Position numbers and translations under genes: made by a program. Below, piece by piece: positions 1 through 6,245 of a stretch of 6,245 nt of DNA; within the stretch, counting starts at the first letter, position 1; the number at the start of each line of letters is the position of its first letter. The notes under the pieces are model-generated. The model did no database searches. It was given only the letters and a program-made list of their open reading frames with translations, and was not told where the DNA came from. The stretch is from Actinomycetota bacterium (lineage in GTDB: Bacteria; Actinomycetota; Actinomycetes; Nanopelagicales; Nanopelagicaceae): assembly GCA_009698515.1 (NCBI GenBank), contig WLQA01000048.1, forward strand, positions 1 to 6,245, in the 5' to 3' direction.

Positions 1-538
1 GTAATCTGGCCTCATCCTCTAATAAACCACTTGCTGAAATTGCATCTAGTTGTTGTGGATTACTTATGCCATGCCTGAAGATTTCAACTAGCCGTTCACT
101 TCCCAAAAGCGAGCCACGTTGTTTTAAATTTGGCCAAACTCCTTCTTGCATTCCGGCAAGTGCTACAAATTGCCACTCCTGGCCCTTGGCACTGTGCACA
201 GTTAAAACCTTTACAACCTCATTGCGCTGGGCAGTTGCTGCAATCGCATCACTTAATATTTTTTCGCCAAGTAATTGATTAATAAATAAGGCAGGTTTTG
301 CCCCCGGCATACGTTCGGTAAATCTTCGGGCTACTTCAAATAATTGAATTACCGCATCCAAATTTGCATCCGCAATAGCACCAGATGTTCCGCCAGAAAG
401 TGCTGCACTTCGCCAGCTTTGAGATAGTAACTCTCCTTCATAATTTGTGGCATTACTCCAGATTGCCCACAGCAGATCAGAGATATCACCCTTATTTTTT
501 AATGATTTAGTGGCAACTGAAATTAAATCATTTAACCG
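1..538 (-). pseudogene. Continuation of the same helicase after the in-frame TAG; open to the left edge
   Basis: Read in the same frame as the upstream part, the 179 codons after the TAG contain no further stop and give clear helicase sequence. It includes DLLWAIWSNAT, then LDAVIQLFEVARRFTERMPGA, then motif V VLTVHSAKGQEW (bases 208-173), AGMQEGVWPNL and RGSLLGSERLVEI. It ends in LEDEARL, just where motif VI should begin. No frameshift is needed to join the halves. The first in-frame ATG after the stop is 77 codons downstream (310-308), inside conserved sequence, so independent re-initiation giving a working C-terminal protein looks unlikely. In AdnA/AdnB-like proteins a RecB-like nuclease domain follows the helicase; if present here it lies left of the window. 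I label this pseudogene because the frame is interrupted. A base-call error, which would make the gene intact, or read-through are the alternatives. Confidence 0.72.
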
Positions 539-541
539 CTA
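539..541 (-). other. In-frame amber codon (TAG) inside the helicase gene
   Basis: The codons around it read GCA CCA CTT TAG CGG TTA AAT, giving AAPL-stop-RLNDLISVA. Related actinobacterial helicases, as remembered, have a continuous helix of the type PLxRLxxLL here, so the TAG stands in for one ordinary residue. Sense codons one base away include CAG, AAG, GAG, TGG, TTG and TCG. The two other complete genes in the window (typA and ychF) end in TAA, so nothing here suggests that TAG is reassigned. Confidence 0.85.
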
Positions 542-2032
542 AAGTGGTGCTGCCTGATCCCACGGAATAGAGATACTTGGCGAGGTCAATGCATCCAAAA
601 TCAATTCAGTAGATGTTTTGGCATCCACACTTTGATTTAATTTTTCCGCTTTTGATAATGCAATGCGCATCTGTCTAATTGATATTGCATCTGCTCCTGC
701 AAATGGTGAGTGCAATAACTCTTCAATCTCCTGCCAATTTGCGGGAGTTAATGAGATCTGTTTCAGCGCAATTTGGGCGATAGTTAAAATTGGTTTTATC
801 GCTGGATTATCTGCAAGTGAAAGTGCCAGTGCATCTATTTCAACCGGAACATTATTTATCGCAAATGCTCTTTGCAGTGCACTTACCTGCGCGCCAGGTG
901 ATCGCAAAATTACCGCCATCTGTGACCAAGCGACGCCCTCTTTTAAATGAGCACTTCTAAATTGGTGGGCAATGTAATTAGCCTCCTCCGATGCGCTGCT
1001 TAATTTAGCAACATCAGTTTGGGTAATTTTCCTGAAGCTTTGATCTAACTCAATTTGATTAACAATTCCAATTTTTTCTAAGTCAGCAAAGAGATTTTCT
1101 GGATCTGCGCCACGGAATCTGCCAACTGCAGATTGTGGATCGGCAAAAATTATTAAATCTGGACCACTTAATAATTGCAATAACTTGCGCTGGCCTCGGT
1201 CAGATTCTTGAAACTCATCAACGTAAATAGTGGGAAATAATTTCTGGTACTTATCTTGTAACTTTGGATTCTTCTCTAACTTTTCACTGGCCGCAATAAT
1301 GATTTCACTTGGATCAATTCGATTTAGTGAATGAGTAGTTGTGGCATTGCGAAGTGCCACCGCGCCTTGATAGCGACTCCAGAATTTACAAATGGCTGGC
1401 CAATACTTTTGTCCATACTTATCTGCATATTTAATTAATTCATCCGGTGATGAACCGCGCTCTGTTGCTCGACCAATGAAATCACGTAGCTCTTTAGCAA
1501 AACCGCGAGTGGGCAGCGCAGCAACTAGCTCTGGTGGCCAATCAGTTGAACCGGGATTGGTTTTTTCTTTTTCCGCATCTACTAGAAGTAATTGGCGAAT
1601 CTCGGCATCTTGTTCGGCACCGGAGAGCAATATGTATTGCTTCTCATTATCTTCACCAGTCATAAACTCTTTGTCATTTAATATTAAAAAAGCAATGGAG
1701 TGAAATGTGCGAGCAATTGGTTCATTAACCACATGCCGCTGTGGATTTGCTGTTGCGATTAAATCTCGTAATTTGCTGGCACTTTCGCGACCATAAGTTA
1801 TTGCCAAAATAGTATTTGGGTCGCAACCTTCATCAATTCGTTTTGAAATCGCAGCAATTAAAGTTTGAGTTTTACCTGATCCAGCGCAACCAGTTACCAA
1901 TAATGGTGATGCTTTGTGGTTGATTACTTGTTTCTGTTTTTCGGTAAATTCAATTTTCGCAGCAGAATTTACAACCGAACGCACCAAATTCAGTTTTACT
2001 GATTTTGGTTTAATTGTTGGAAGTGTGGCCAC
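539..2032 (-). CDS. UvrD/Rep-family (AdnA-like) ATP-dependent DNA helicase, N-terminal part, ended by an internal TAG
   Basis: Superfamily 1A DNA helicase, 497 residues up to a TAG. Motifs in order: Q motif FTEKQKQVI (29-37), Walker A GCAGSGKT (48-55), motif Ia near ITYGRESASKLRD (78-90), TFHS (109-112), Walker B VDEFQ (261-265), motif III FADPQ...GRFRGAD (286-300) and a motif IV-like QSFRK (321-325). Motifs V and VI are absent because they lie beyond the stop. The opening, with VKLNLVR before the Q motif and the LLVTG P-loop lead-in, resembles the actinobacterial AdnA-type subunit. In mycobacteria AdnA pairs with AdnB as a helicase-nuclease that resects double-strand breaks; assigning AdnA rather than another UvrD paralogue is inference. 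The start is GTG: an in-frame TAG lies 4-6 bases upstream, so nothing longer is possible. No good Shine-Dalgarno is visible. Alone, this fragment should not be an active motor, since motifs V and VI complete the ATPase site. Confidence 0.9.
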   Translation of the reverse strand: MATLPTIKPKSVKLNLVRSVVNSAAKIEFTEKQKQVINHKASPLLVTGCAGSGKTQTLIAAISKRIDEGCDPNTILAITYGRESASKLRDLIATANPQRHVVNEPIARTFHSIAFLILNDKEFMTGEDNEKQYILLSGAEQDAEIRQLLLVDAEKEKTNPGSTDWPPELVAALPTRGFAKELRDFIGRATERGSSPDELIKYADKYGQKYWPAICKFWSRYQGAVALRNATTTHSLNRIDPSEIIIAASEKLEKNPKLQDKYQKLFPTIYVDEFQESDRGQRKLLQLLSGPDLIIFADPQSAVGRFRGADPENLFADLEKIGIVNQIELDQSFRKITQTDVAKLSSASEEANYIAHQFRSAHLKEGVAWSQMAVILRSPGAQVSALQRAFAINNVPVEIDALALSLADNPAIKPILTIAQIALKQISLTPANWQEIEELLHSPFAGADAISIRQMRIALSKAEKLNQSVDAKTSTELILDALTSPSISIPWDQAAPL

Positions 2033-2037
2033 GCCCT

Positions 2038-2043
2038 AATTTA
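2038..2043 (-). promoter_or_regulatory. Possible -10 element for a leaderless helicase transcript
   Basis: TAAATT fits the actinobacterial TANNNT -10 pattern and ends 5 bases before the GTG start, which would put transcription initiation on or within a base of the start codon. No convincing -35 is seen at normal spacing. It overlaps the outer A/T flank of the hairpin. AT-rich DNA throws up such matches easily, so this is only a candidate. Confidence 0.25.
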
Positions 2044-2083
2044 ACTGGTGAGTACCGACAAACTCGTACTTAACCAGCAAAAT
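2039..2083 (-). terminator. Imperfect hairpin between typA and the helicase gene; candidate terminator or attenuator
   Basis: On the minus strand, CTGGT (2077-2073) pairs with ACCAG (2049-2045) and AGTAC (2070-2066) pairs with GTACT (2055-2051). This makes a 10-bp stem with a 2-by-1 internal loop and a 10-base apical loop. After two mismatched positions, ATTT (2083-2080) and AAAT (2042-2039) add four outer A/T pairs. The inner stem starts 10 bases after the typA stop codon. The 3' side continues TTAAATTAGGG, which is only weakly U-rich, so it is a poor classical intrinsic terminator. It could instead be a partial terminator, an mRNA-stabilising 3' structure or an operator at the helicase start. 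Confidence 0.45.
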
Positions 2084-2087
2084 ACCT

Positions 2088-4001
2088 TTAAACGTTCTCG
2101 TTAGCTCGCTTATTTTTTGAAGTTAAGCGGGCACGTGTTGAACCATCCAAAATAACCTTACGGATTCGAACAACCGCAGGAGTTACTTCAACGCATTCAT
2201 CTTCGCGACAAAATTCAAGGGCGCCTTCCATATTTAATTTCTTAGCTGGAATTAAACGCTCTGCTTCATCAGTTCCTGATGCACGCATATTTGTTAATTT
2301 CTTTTCACGTACACAGTTAACATCCATATCTTCTGCACGTGAATTTTCACCAATAACCATTCCTTCATAAACCTCATCGCCTGGTTCAACAAATATTGAT
2401 CCGCGATCTTGAGTTCCATAAAGTGCGTAACTTGTTACAGTGCCAATGCGATCTGAAACCAATGAACCAGTTGAACGCGTACGTAATTCACCATGCCATG
2501 CTTCATATCCATCAAATACATGGTGCAACAAACCTGTTCCGCGAGTTTCTGTTAAGAACTCAGTTCTAAATCCAATTAAACCTCGAGATGGCACGCGGTA
2601 ATCCAAGCGAATCCATCCGGCTCCGTGGTTAACCATTTGTTCCATGCGGCCTTTGCGCAGCGCCATCAATTGGGTGATTACACCTAAATAATCTTCAGGT
2701 GCATCAATAGATAAACGCTCCATCGGTTCATGTAATTTTCCATCAACCATTTTGGTTACAACTTGTGGCTTTCCAACTGTTAATTCAAAACCTTCGCGCT
2801 TCATAATTTCAACTAATACGGCAAGTTGTAATTCACCGCGACCTTGAACCTCCCAGGTATCGGGGCGTTCAGTATTTAATACACGAAGTGAAACATTTCC
2901 TACTAATTCTGCATCCAAACGGTTTTTAACTTGGCGAGCAGTTAATTTATTTCCACTCTTACCAGCCAGTGGAGATGTGTTAATACCAATTGTCATAGAA
3001 ATACTTGGCTCATCAACTGTGATTAATGGAAGTGCGTGCGCATTTTCCAGATCAGCAAGTGTTTCACCTAATGTAATTGTTTCAATTCCAGCTACCGCGA
3101 TGATGTCGCCGGGATGAGCTTCAAGTGCTGGTACGCGCTCTAGCGCTTCGGTAATTAATAATTCTGAGATCTTTACGCGTTCAGTTGTGCCATCAGTTTT
3201 AATCCAGGTAACTGATTGACCTTTCTTAATAACACCTTCACGAACGCGACATAGTGCAAGTCGGCCAAGGAATGGAGAGGAGTCAAGGTTTGTTACGTGT
3301 GCTTGCAGTGGTGCACCCTCATGATAAGTAGGTGCTGGAATTGCAGAGAAAATAGTTTCAAATAATTCATCAAGATTTTCTTTATCTGGCATGCCACCAT
3401 CTGCTGGTCGATTTTTTGAAGCACGTCCGGCTTTAGCTGATGCATAAACAATTGGGAATTCAATTTGTTCTTCATTTGCATCTAAGTCAAGGAATAATCC
3501 GTAAGCCTCGTCAACAACCTCTGCAATACGCGCATCAGGACGATCTACCTTATTAATTAACAAAATTACCGGTAGATTTTTTTGTAATGCTTTACGAAGT
3601 ACGAAACGTGTTTGTGGAAGTGGACCTTCAGAAGCATCAACTAACAAAATAACGCCATCGACCATTTCAAGTCCGCGTTCAACCTCGCCACCAAAATCTG
3701 CGTGGCCTGGTGTATCAATAATGTTAACAATTGTGTCACCACGTTTTACCGCAGTATTTTTAGCAAGAATTGTGATTCCCTTTTCGCGTTCTAGATCCAT
3801 TGAATCCATCATGCGATCTGTGCCTTCATCCTGCTTTTTGTGAGCAGCAAATGCACCTGATTGCCACAACATGGCATCTACAAGAGTTGTCTTGCCATGA
3901 TCTACGTGCGCAATGATTGCAACGTTACGTAAGTTATCGCGCTTTTTTAATTCTAATCCTTCTAAATGTGGTTGCTTCTTTGAAACGTGTTTATTAGACA
4001 T
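2088..4001 (-). CDS. typA: TypA/BipA translational GTPase
   Basis: Ribosome-binding GTPase of the EF-G/LepA group, involved in ribosome assembly and stress or cold adaptation; acts in the cytoplasm. At 637 residues it is close to the usual 600-640. GTPase motifs: G1 AHVDHGKT (31-38), G2 threonine in GITI (75-78), G3 DTPGH (96-100), G4 NKVD (150-153) and G5 SAK (188-190). A beta-barrel domain II (about 230-320) follows, then EF-G-like domain III with GRGELQL (387-393), domain V with HEPMERLSIDAPEDYLG (424-440), and the TypA-specific C-terminal domain from about 480 to 620 with MRASGTDE (572-579) and VEVTPAVVRIRK (604-615). The ATG is the only possible start: the 20-residue basic lead-in before RDNLRNVAII has no internal ATG, GTG or TTG. 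The tail is short and basic. It overlaps ychF by 8 bases and ends in TAA. Confidence 0.98.
   Translation of the reverse strand: MSNKHVSKKQPHLEGLELKKRDNLRNVAIIAHVDHGKTTLVDAMLWQSGAFAAHKKQDEGTDRMMDSMDLEREKGITILAKNTAVKRGDTIVNIIDTPGHADFGGEVERGLEMVDGVILLVDASEGPLPQTRFVLRKALQKNLPVILLINKVDRPDARIAEVVDEAYGLFLDLDANEEQIEFPIVYASAKAGRASKNRPADGGMPDKENLDELFETIFSAIPAPTYHEGAPLQAHVTNLDSSPFLGRLALCRVREGVIKKGQSVTWIKTDGTTERVKISELLITEALERVPALEAHPGDIIAVAGIETITLGETLADLENAHALPLITVDEPSISMTIGINTSPLAGKSGNKLTARQVKNRLDAELVGNVSLRVLNTERPDTWEVQGRGELQLAVLVEIMKREGFELTVGKPQVVTKMVDGKLHEPMERLSIDAPEDYLGVITQLMALRKGRMEQMVNHGAGWIRLDYRVPSRGLIGFRTEFLTETRGTGLLHHVFDGYEAWHGELRTRSTGSLVSDRIGTVTSYALYGTQDRGSIFVEPGDEVYEGMVIGENSRAEDMDVNCVREKKLTNMRASGTDEAERLIPAKKLNMEGALEFCREDECVEVTPAVVRIRKVILDGSTRARLTSKNKRANENV
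3994..4001 (-). other. 8-base overlap of the ychF end and typA start
   Basis: In AATGTCTAA the typA ATG (4001-3999) lies just upstream of the ychF TAA (3996-3994), in a different frame. The two genes must share an mRNA over this stretch, and ribosomes finishing ychF can restart on typA. This is the usual geometry of translational coupling. Confidence 0.9.
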
Positions 4002-5067
4002 TGAATCTGAACTCCACTACATCTCCGTCGGCCATTACGTAATCTTTGCCTTCCATTCGCACCTTGCCATTGGCGCGGGCTTGCACCATTGATCCGGCAG
4101 AAACTAAATCATCAAATGCAACAATTTCTGCTTTGATAAATCCTTTTTGAAAATCTGTGTGAATTACACCAGCTGCTGCTGGGGCGGTATCACCTTTATG
4201 AATCGTCCACGCTCTGGCCTCTTTTGGCCCAGCGGTGAGATATGTCTGTAATCCTAATGTATTAAATCCAACTCTTGCTAATGTAGTAAGACCTGGCTCT
4301 TCTAATCCGATTGATTTCAACAATTCCAGCGCATCTGCTTCATCTAAATCAGCTAATTCCGCCTCTGTTTTTGCATCAAGGAAAATTGCTTCAGCAGGTT
4401 TTACCAATGCTGCTAATTCGGTGCGCAAACTGTTATCTGCCAATTCTGCGGCATCAACATTAAATACATATAAAAATGGTTTGGCAGTTAATAGTTGCAG
4501 CTCTGCAATTGCTTCTAACTCTACCTTTGTGCCACGCAATAATTGGCCTTGATTTAAAATCTCTTGGGCTTGCTTTGCCGCAGCCAACACCGGCACCTTT
4601 TCCTTAACAGTTCTTACCTCTTTTTCCAGACGAGGAATTGCCTTTTCTAAAGTTTGTAAATCGGCAAGACAAAGTTCTGTATTAATAGTTTCCATATCTT
4701 TTTTTGGATCAACATTGCCATCAACATGCACAACATCGCCATCTTTAAATACGCGAATTACTTGGCAGATTGCATCGGTTTCACGGATGTTAGATAAAAA
4801 CTTATTTCCCAAGCCAGCACCTTCAGATGCGCCTTTAACAATTCCGGCGATATCAACAAAGGAAACTACCGCTGGCAGAATTTTCTCGGAACCGAAAATT
4901 TCAGCTAATTTAGCTAAGCGGGCATCTGGAACGCCAACAACTCCAACATTGGGTTCAATTGTGGCGAATGGATAATTAGCGGCCAAGACATTGTTTTTAG
5001 TTAATGCGTTAAAAAGGGTGGATTTACCCACATTTGGCAGTCCGACAATTCCGATTGAAAGGCTCAC
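3994..5067 (-). CDS. ychF: YchF (OLA1-type) redox-regulated ATPase, Obg family
   Basis: Universally conserved P-loop NTPase of the Obg group that hydrolyses ATP more readily than GTP and binds ribosomes; in E. coli it is linked to oxidative-stress responses. At 357 residues it has normal length (about 360). Visible motifs: P-loop GLPNVGKS (9-16), NYPFATIEPN (31-40), G3 DIAG (72-75) followed by IVKGASEGAGLGNKFL, a coiled-coil helical insert (about 120-185), the G4-position NVDA (203-206) and a C-terminal TGS domain (about 275-355) ending ADGDVVEFRFNV. The final residue of the NxxE nucleotide-specificity motif is alanine instead of the usual glutamate. The start is GTG: an in-frame TAG 15 bases upstream leaves no earlier start and the P-loop follows at once. 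There is no good Shine-Dalgarno. It heads a unit with typA and is divergent from rmuC. Confidence 0.98.
   Translation of the reverse strand: MSLSIGIVGLPNVGKSTLFNALTKNNVLAANYPFATIEPNVGVVGVPDARLAKLAEIFGSEKILPAVVSFVDIAGIVKGASEGAGLGNKFLSNIRETDAICQVIRVFKDGDVVHVDGNVDPKKDMETINTELCLADLQTLEKAIPRLEKEVRTVKEKVPVLAAAKQAQEILNQGQLLRGTKVELEAIAELQLLTAKPFLYVFNVDAAELADNSLRTELAALVKPAEAIFLDAKTEAELADLDEADALELLKSIGLEEPGLTTLARVGFNTLGLQTYLTAGPKEARAWTIHKGDTAPAAAGVIHTDFQKGFIKAEIVAFDDLVSAGSMVQARANGKVRMEGKDYVMADGDVVEFRFNV
4012..4015 (-). promoter_or_regulatory. Ribosome binding site of typA, inside ychF
   Basis: GGAG, within GTGGAG, sits 10 bases before the typA ATG and inside the last codons of ychF. Spacing is slightly long but workable. 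It supports the chosen typA start and is the clearest Shine-Dalgarno match at any start in the window. Confidence 0.6.
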
Positions 5068-5076
5068 GAGGGGTAG

Positions 5077-5106
5077 AGCCTAGATCATTTCGGGTTGATT
5101 TAAGAA
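5077..5106 (-). promoter_or_regulatory. Candidate leaderless promoter of ychF-typA
   Basis: A TAGGCT hexamer (5082-5077) fits the TANNNT -10 pattern and ends 9 bases before the GTG start, so initiation would fall 0-3 bases upstream of the start codon. A poor -35 match, TTCTTA (5106-5101), lies 18 bases further upstream. The absence of a Shine-Dalgarno before this GTG agrees with leaderless translation, common in actinobacteria. The call rests on pattern alone. Confidence 0.35.
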
Positions 5107-5126
5107 TTTCAGCGGTTTTGTCAGTT

Positions 5127-5132
5127 GATACT
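5127..5132 (+). promoter_or_regulatory. Possible -10 element of rmuC
   Basis: GATACT resembles a -10 box. Initiation about 7 bases later would leave a leader of roughly 8 bases before the ATG at 5147. The only purine-rich run upstream, AAGATAGG (5136-5143), ends 3 bases before the ATG, too close for a standard ribosome site. No good -35 is seen. The whole 79-base gap (5068-5146) must hold the signals for both divergent genes. Confidence 0.25.
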
Positions 5133-5146
5133 GCCAAGATAGGCGC

Positions 5147-6245
5147 ATGTCCGGCTCATTAATTACAGTAATCGCCTTATTAATTGGCTTAGCTCTTGGT
5201 TTTATCATCGGTAATTTAATTTCAAAAAATAAAAATAATGGCGGTGCAGATTCAGCGCTACTTGCAGATTACAAAGCCCAACTAGAAGCAGAGCGTGGCA
5301 AAACTGAAAACTCAATTAAATTAACCGCTGAATTAACAGCAATGAAAGAGACGGTTCAAAAACTTTCGCAACAATCAAATGAAGCAAATCGCATTCGTAC
5401 CGAGGCTGAAGCAAAGCTCGAGACCACAATCAATGAGATGCGCCGGGCATCTGAATCCATCTTTGATGAAACTAAGAAAATTGCTGGTGCACTCTCCAGC
5501 AGCCAAACTCGTGGCAAATTTGGTGAAGCGCAACTTGAATTATTGTTGCAAGGCGCCGGTCTTCGCGAAGGCCATGAATATGCAAGACAAAAATCAACAA
5601 CAGATTCTGACTCATCTGGAATTCCAGATATCACGGTAAAGATGCCTGGTGGCTCAACAATATTTATAGACTCAAAGTTTCCCTTTGATCGCTTCCTAGA
5701 AGCCTTTGGCACAGAGGTACAAAGTGAAAGAGATGAGTTTTTACAATTACATACAAAGGATTTGTTAAAGCATGTTGAGGCACTTGCAAAGCGCGGCTAC
5801 CACAAATCACAAGGCTCACCTGATTTTGTAATCTTATTTGTACCTTTTGAAACACTTCTTTCCGAGGCGCTACGAATGGATCCAAACTTCCTGGAAAAGG
5901 CTTTTAAATTAAATGTAACTGTTGCAACACCTACCTCCATGATGGCATTGCTTCGTACCATCGGAAATATTTTTTCCCGAAACAAACTTGCCGAAAATGC
6001 TGATGAGATCCAAAAAGTTGCAGGTACCTTCTTAAAAAATATCACATTGCTGCACAGCAAAATTGTTGCAGTTGGTAAAGCTATTTCATCAACATCCAAA
6101 GCTTATGAGGATCTAATTCCAACTGCAGAAAAAACCGTTTTAAGTCCCGCTCGTCGAATTCACAACTTGGGTGTTAGTGGCGATAAAGATAAGTTAGCAA
6201 TCGAGTACCCAGAAGCACCTGGTTCAGTACGTGAATTAAAATCAA
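5147..6245 (+). CDS. rmuC: RmuC family DNA recombination protein, 3' end beyond the window
   Basis: The frame is open from the ATG at 5147 to the right edge: 366 residues with no stop. RmuC proteins have a predicted PD-(D/E)XK nuclease-like core and limit recombination at inverted repeats in E. coli; the exact activity is unsettled. The N-terminus has a hydrophobic segment (about 5-25, LITVIALLIGLALGFIIG), a likely membrane anchor, then a charged coiled coil (about 35-115). The conserved domain starts at RGKFGEAQLELLL and continues with GIPDITVKMPGG, IFIDSKFPFDRF, the HVEALAKRGY helix, FVPFETLLSEALRMDP and TPTSMMALLRTIGNIF. It closes with a second helical stretch and ARRIHNLG. An in-frame TGA at 5126-5128 and no start codon between it and the ATG fix this start. 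The usual GxWGE motif reads GKFGE. Only a short tail is probably missing, as RmuC proteins are often 370-480 residues. Confidence 0.95.
   Translation, partial: MSGSLITVIALLIGLALGFIIGNLISKNKNNGGADSALLADYKAQLEAERGKTENSIKLTAELTAMKETVQKLSQQSNEANRIRTEAEAKLETTINEMRRASESIFDETKKIAGALSSSQTRGKFGEAQLELLLQGAGLREGHEYARQKSTTDSDSSGIPDITVKMPGGSTIFIDSKFPFDRFLEAFGTEVQSERDEFLQLHTKDLLKHVEALAKRGYHKSQGSPDFVILFVPFETLLSEALRMDPNFLEKAFKLNVTVATPTSMMALLRTIGNIFSRNKLAENADEIQKVAGTFLKNITLLHSKIVAVGKAISSTSKAYEDLIPTAEKTVLSPARRIHNLGVSGDKDKLAIEYPEAPGSVRELKS

Noticed and set aside
66..278. Plus-strand 70-codon open frame at the left end
   Set aside because: It is antisense to the helicase continuation, which encodes motif V here in the minus-strand frame.
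663..1703. Plus-strand open frames of 95 and 103 codons (663-950 and 1392-1703)
   Set aside because: They lie antisense within the helicase gene, whose minus-strand frame shows conserved motifs across the same bases. The translations have low-complexity serine/alanine composition and no recognisable domain.
1..2032. Recoding of TAG as a sense codon, or a programmed frameshift, in the helicase
   Set aside because: The two halves are in the same frame, so no frameshift is involved. Only one TAG is concerned and there is no sign of TAG use as sense elsewhere in the window. An error or a nonsense mutation is simpler.
539..2032. Two-gene split helicase, with the downstream half as a separate subunit
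   Set aside because: There is no ribosome site or start codon near the stop. The first in-frame ATG is 77 codons on, within conserved helicase sequence.
3293..3481. Minus-strand 62-codon open frame within typA
   Set aside because: It overlaps typA in another frame on the same strand; typA is continuous and conserved here.
4235..4975. Plus-strand open frames within ychF (4235-4552 and 4715-4975)
   Set aside because: Antisense shadows of ychF, biased to serine, alanine and asparagine, with no motifs.
5356..6099. Three minus-strand open frames (5356-5712, 5664-5885, 5797-6099) and one plus-strand frame (5379-5639)
   Set aside because: All are shadows of rmuC, which is the conserved frame from 5147 to the edge.
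1..6245. CRISPR array, tRNA or rRNA genes, insertion sequence or phage genes
   Set aside because: Nearly all the sequence is taken up by four core genes; the gaps are 55 and 79 bases. I saw no spaced repeats, tRNA-like folds or transposase/integrase motifs.

Overview
The window reads as AT-rich (roughly 40 % GC by eye) chromosomal DNA from an actinobacterium. I favour a small-genome freshwater lineage of the acI / Nanopelagicales type. The clues are the actinobacterial flavour of the helicase, YchF and TypA sequences combined with low GC, compact spacing, GTG starts and possible leaderless promoters. The lineage is an inference; no search was run.

Layout, left to right. Positions 1-2032 (minus strand) hold one long UvrD/Rep-type (AdnA-like) DNA helicase gene that runs off the left edge. 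It is cut by a single in-frame TAG at 539-541, although the same frame stays open on both sides and helicase motif V lies after the stop. A 55-base gap (2033-2087) holds a clear imperfect hairpin. Positions 2088-4001 (minus) hold typA/bipA, a ribosome-associated translational GTPase. Positions 3994-5067 (minus) hold ychF, the conserved Obg-family ATPase, whose last 8 bases overlap the start of typA. A 79-base gap (5068-5146) carries divergent start regions. From 5147 to the right edge (plus strand) runs a 3'-truncated rmuC gene with an N-terminal membrane anchor, a coiled coil and the conserved RmuC domain.

How the genes relate. ychF and typA are almost certainly one transcription unit with coupled translation, and both products act around the ribosome. 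The helicase follows in the same direction, after the hairpin, and may be co-transcribed or have its own start. rmuC points the other way. It and the helicase are both DNA repair/recombination functions that flank the two translation factors.

Most of the window is ordinary core-genome content. I see no CRISPR array, RNA gene, insertion sequence or novel multi-gene system. The observation most worth checking is the internal amber codon in the otherwise intact helicase.
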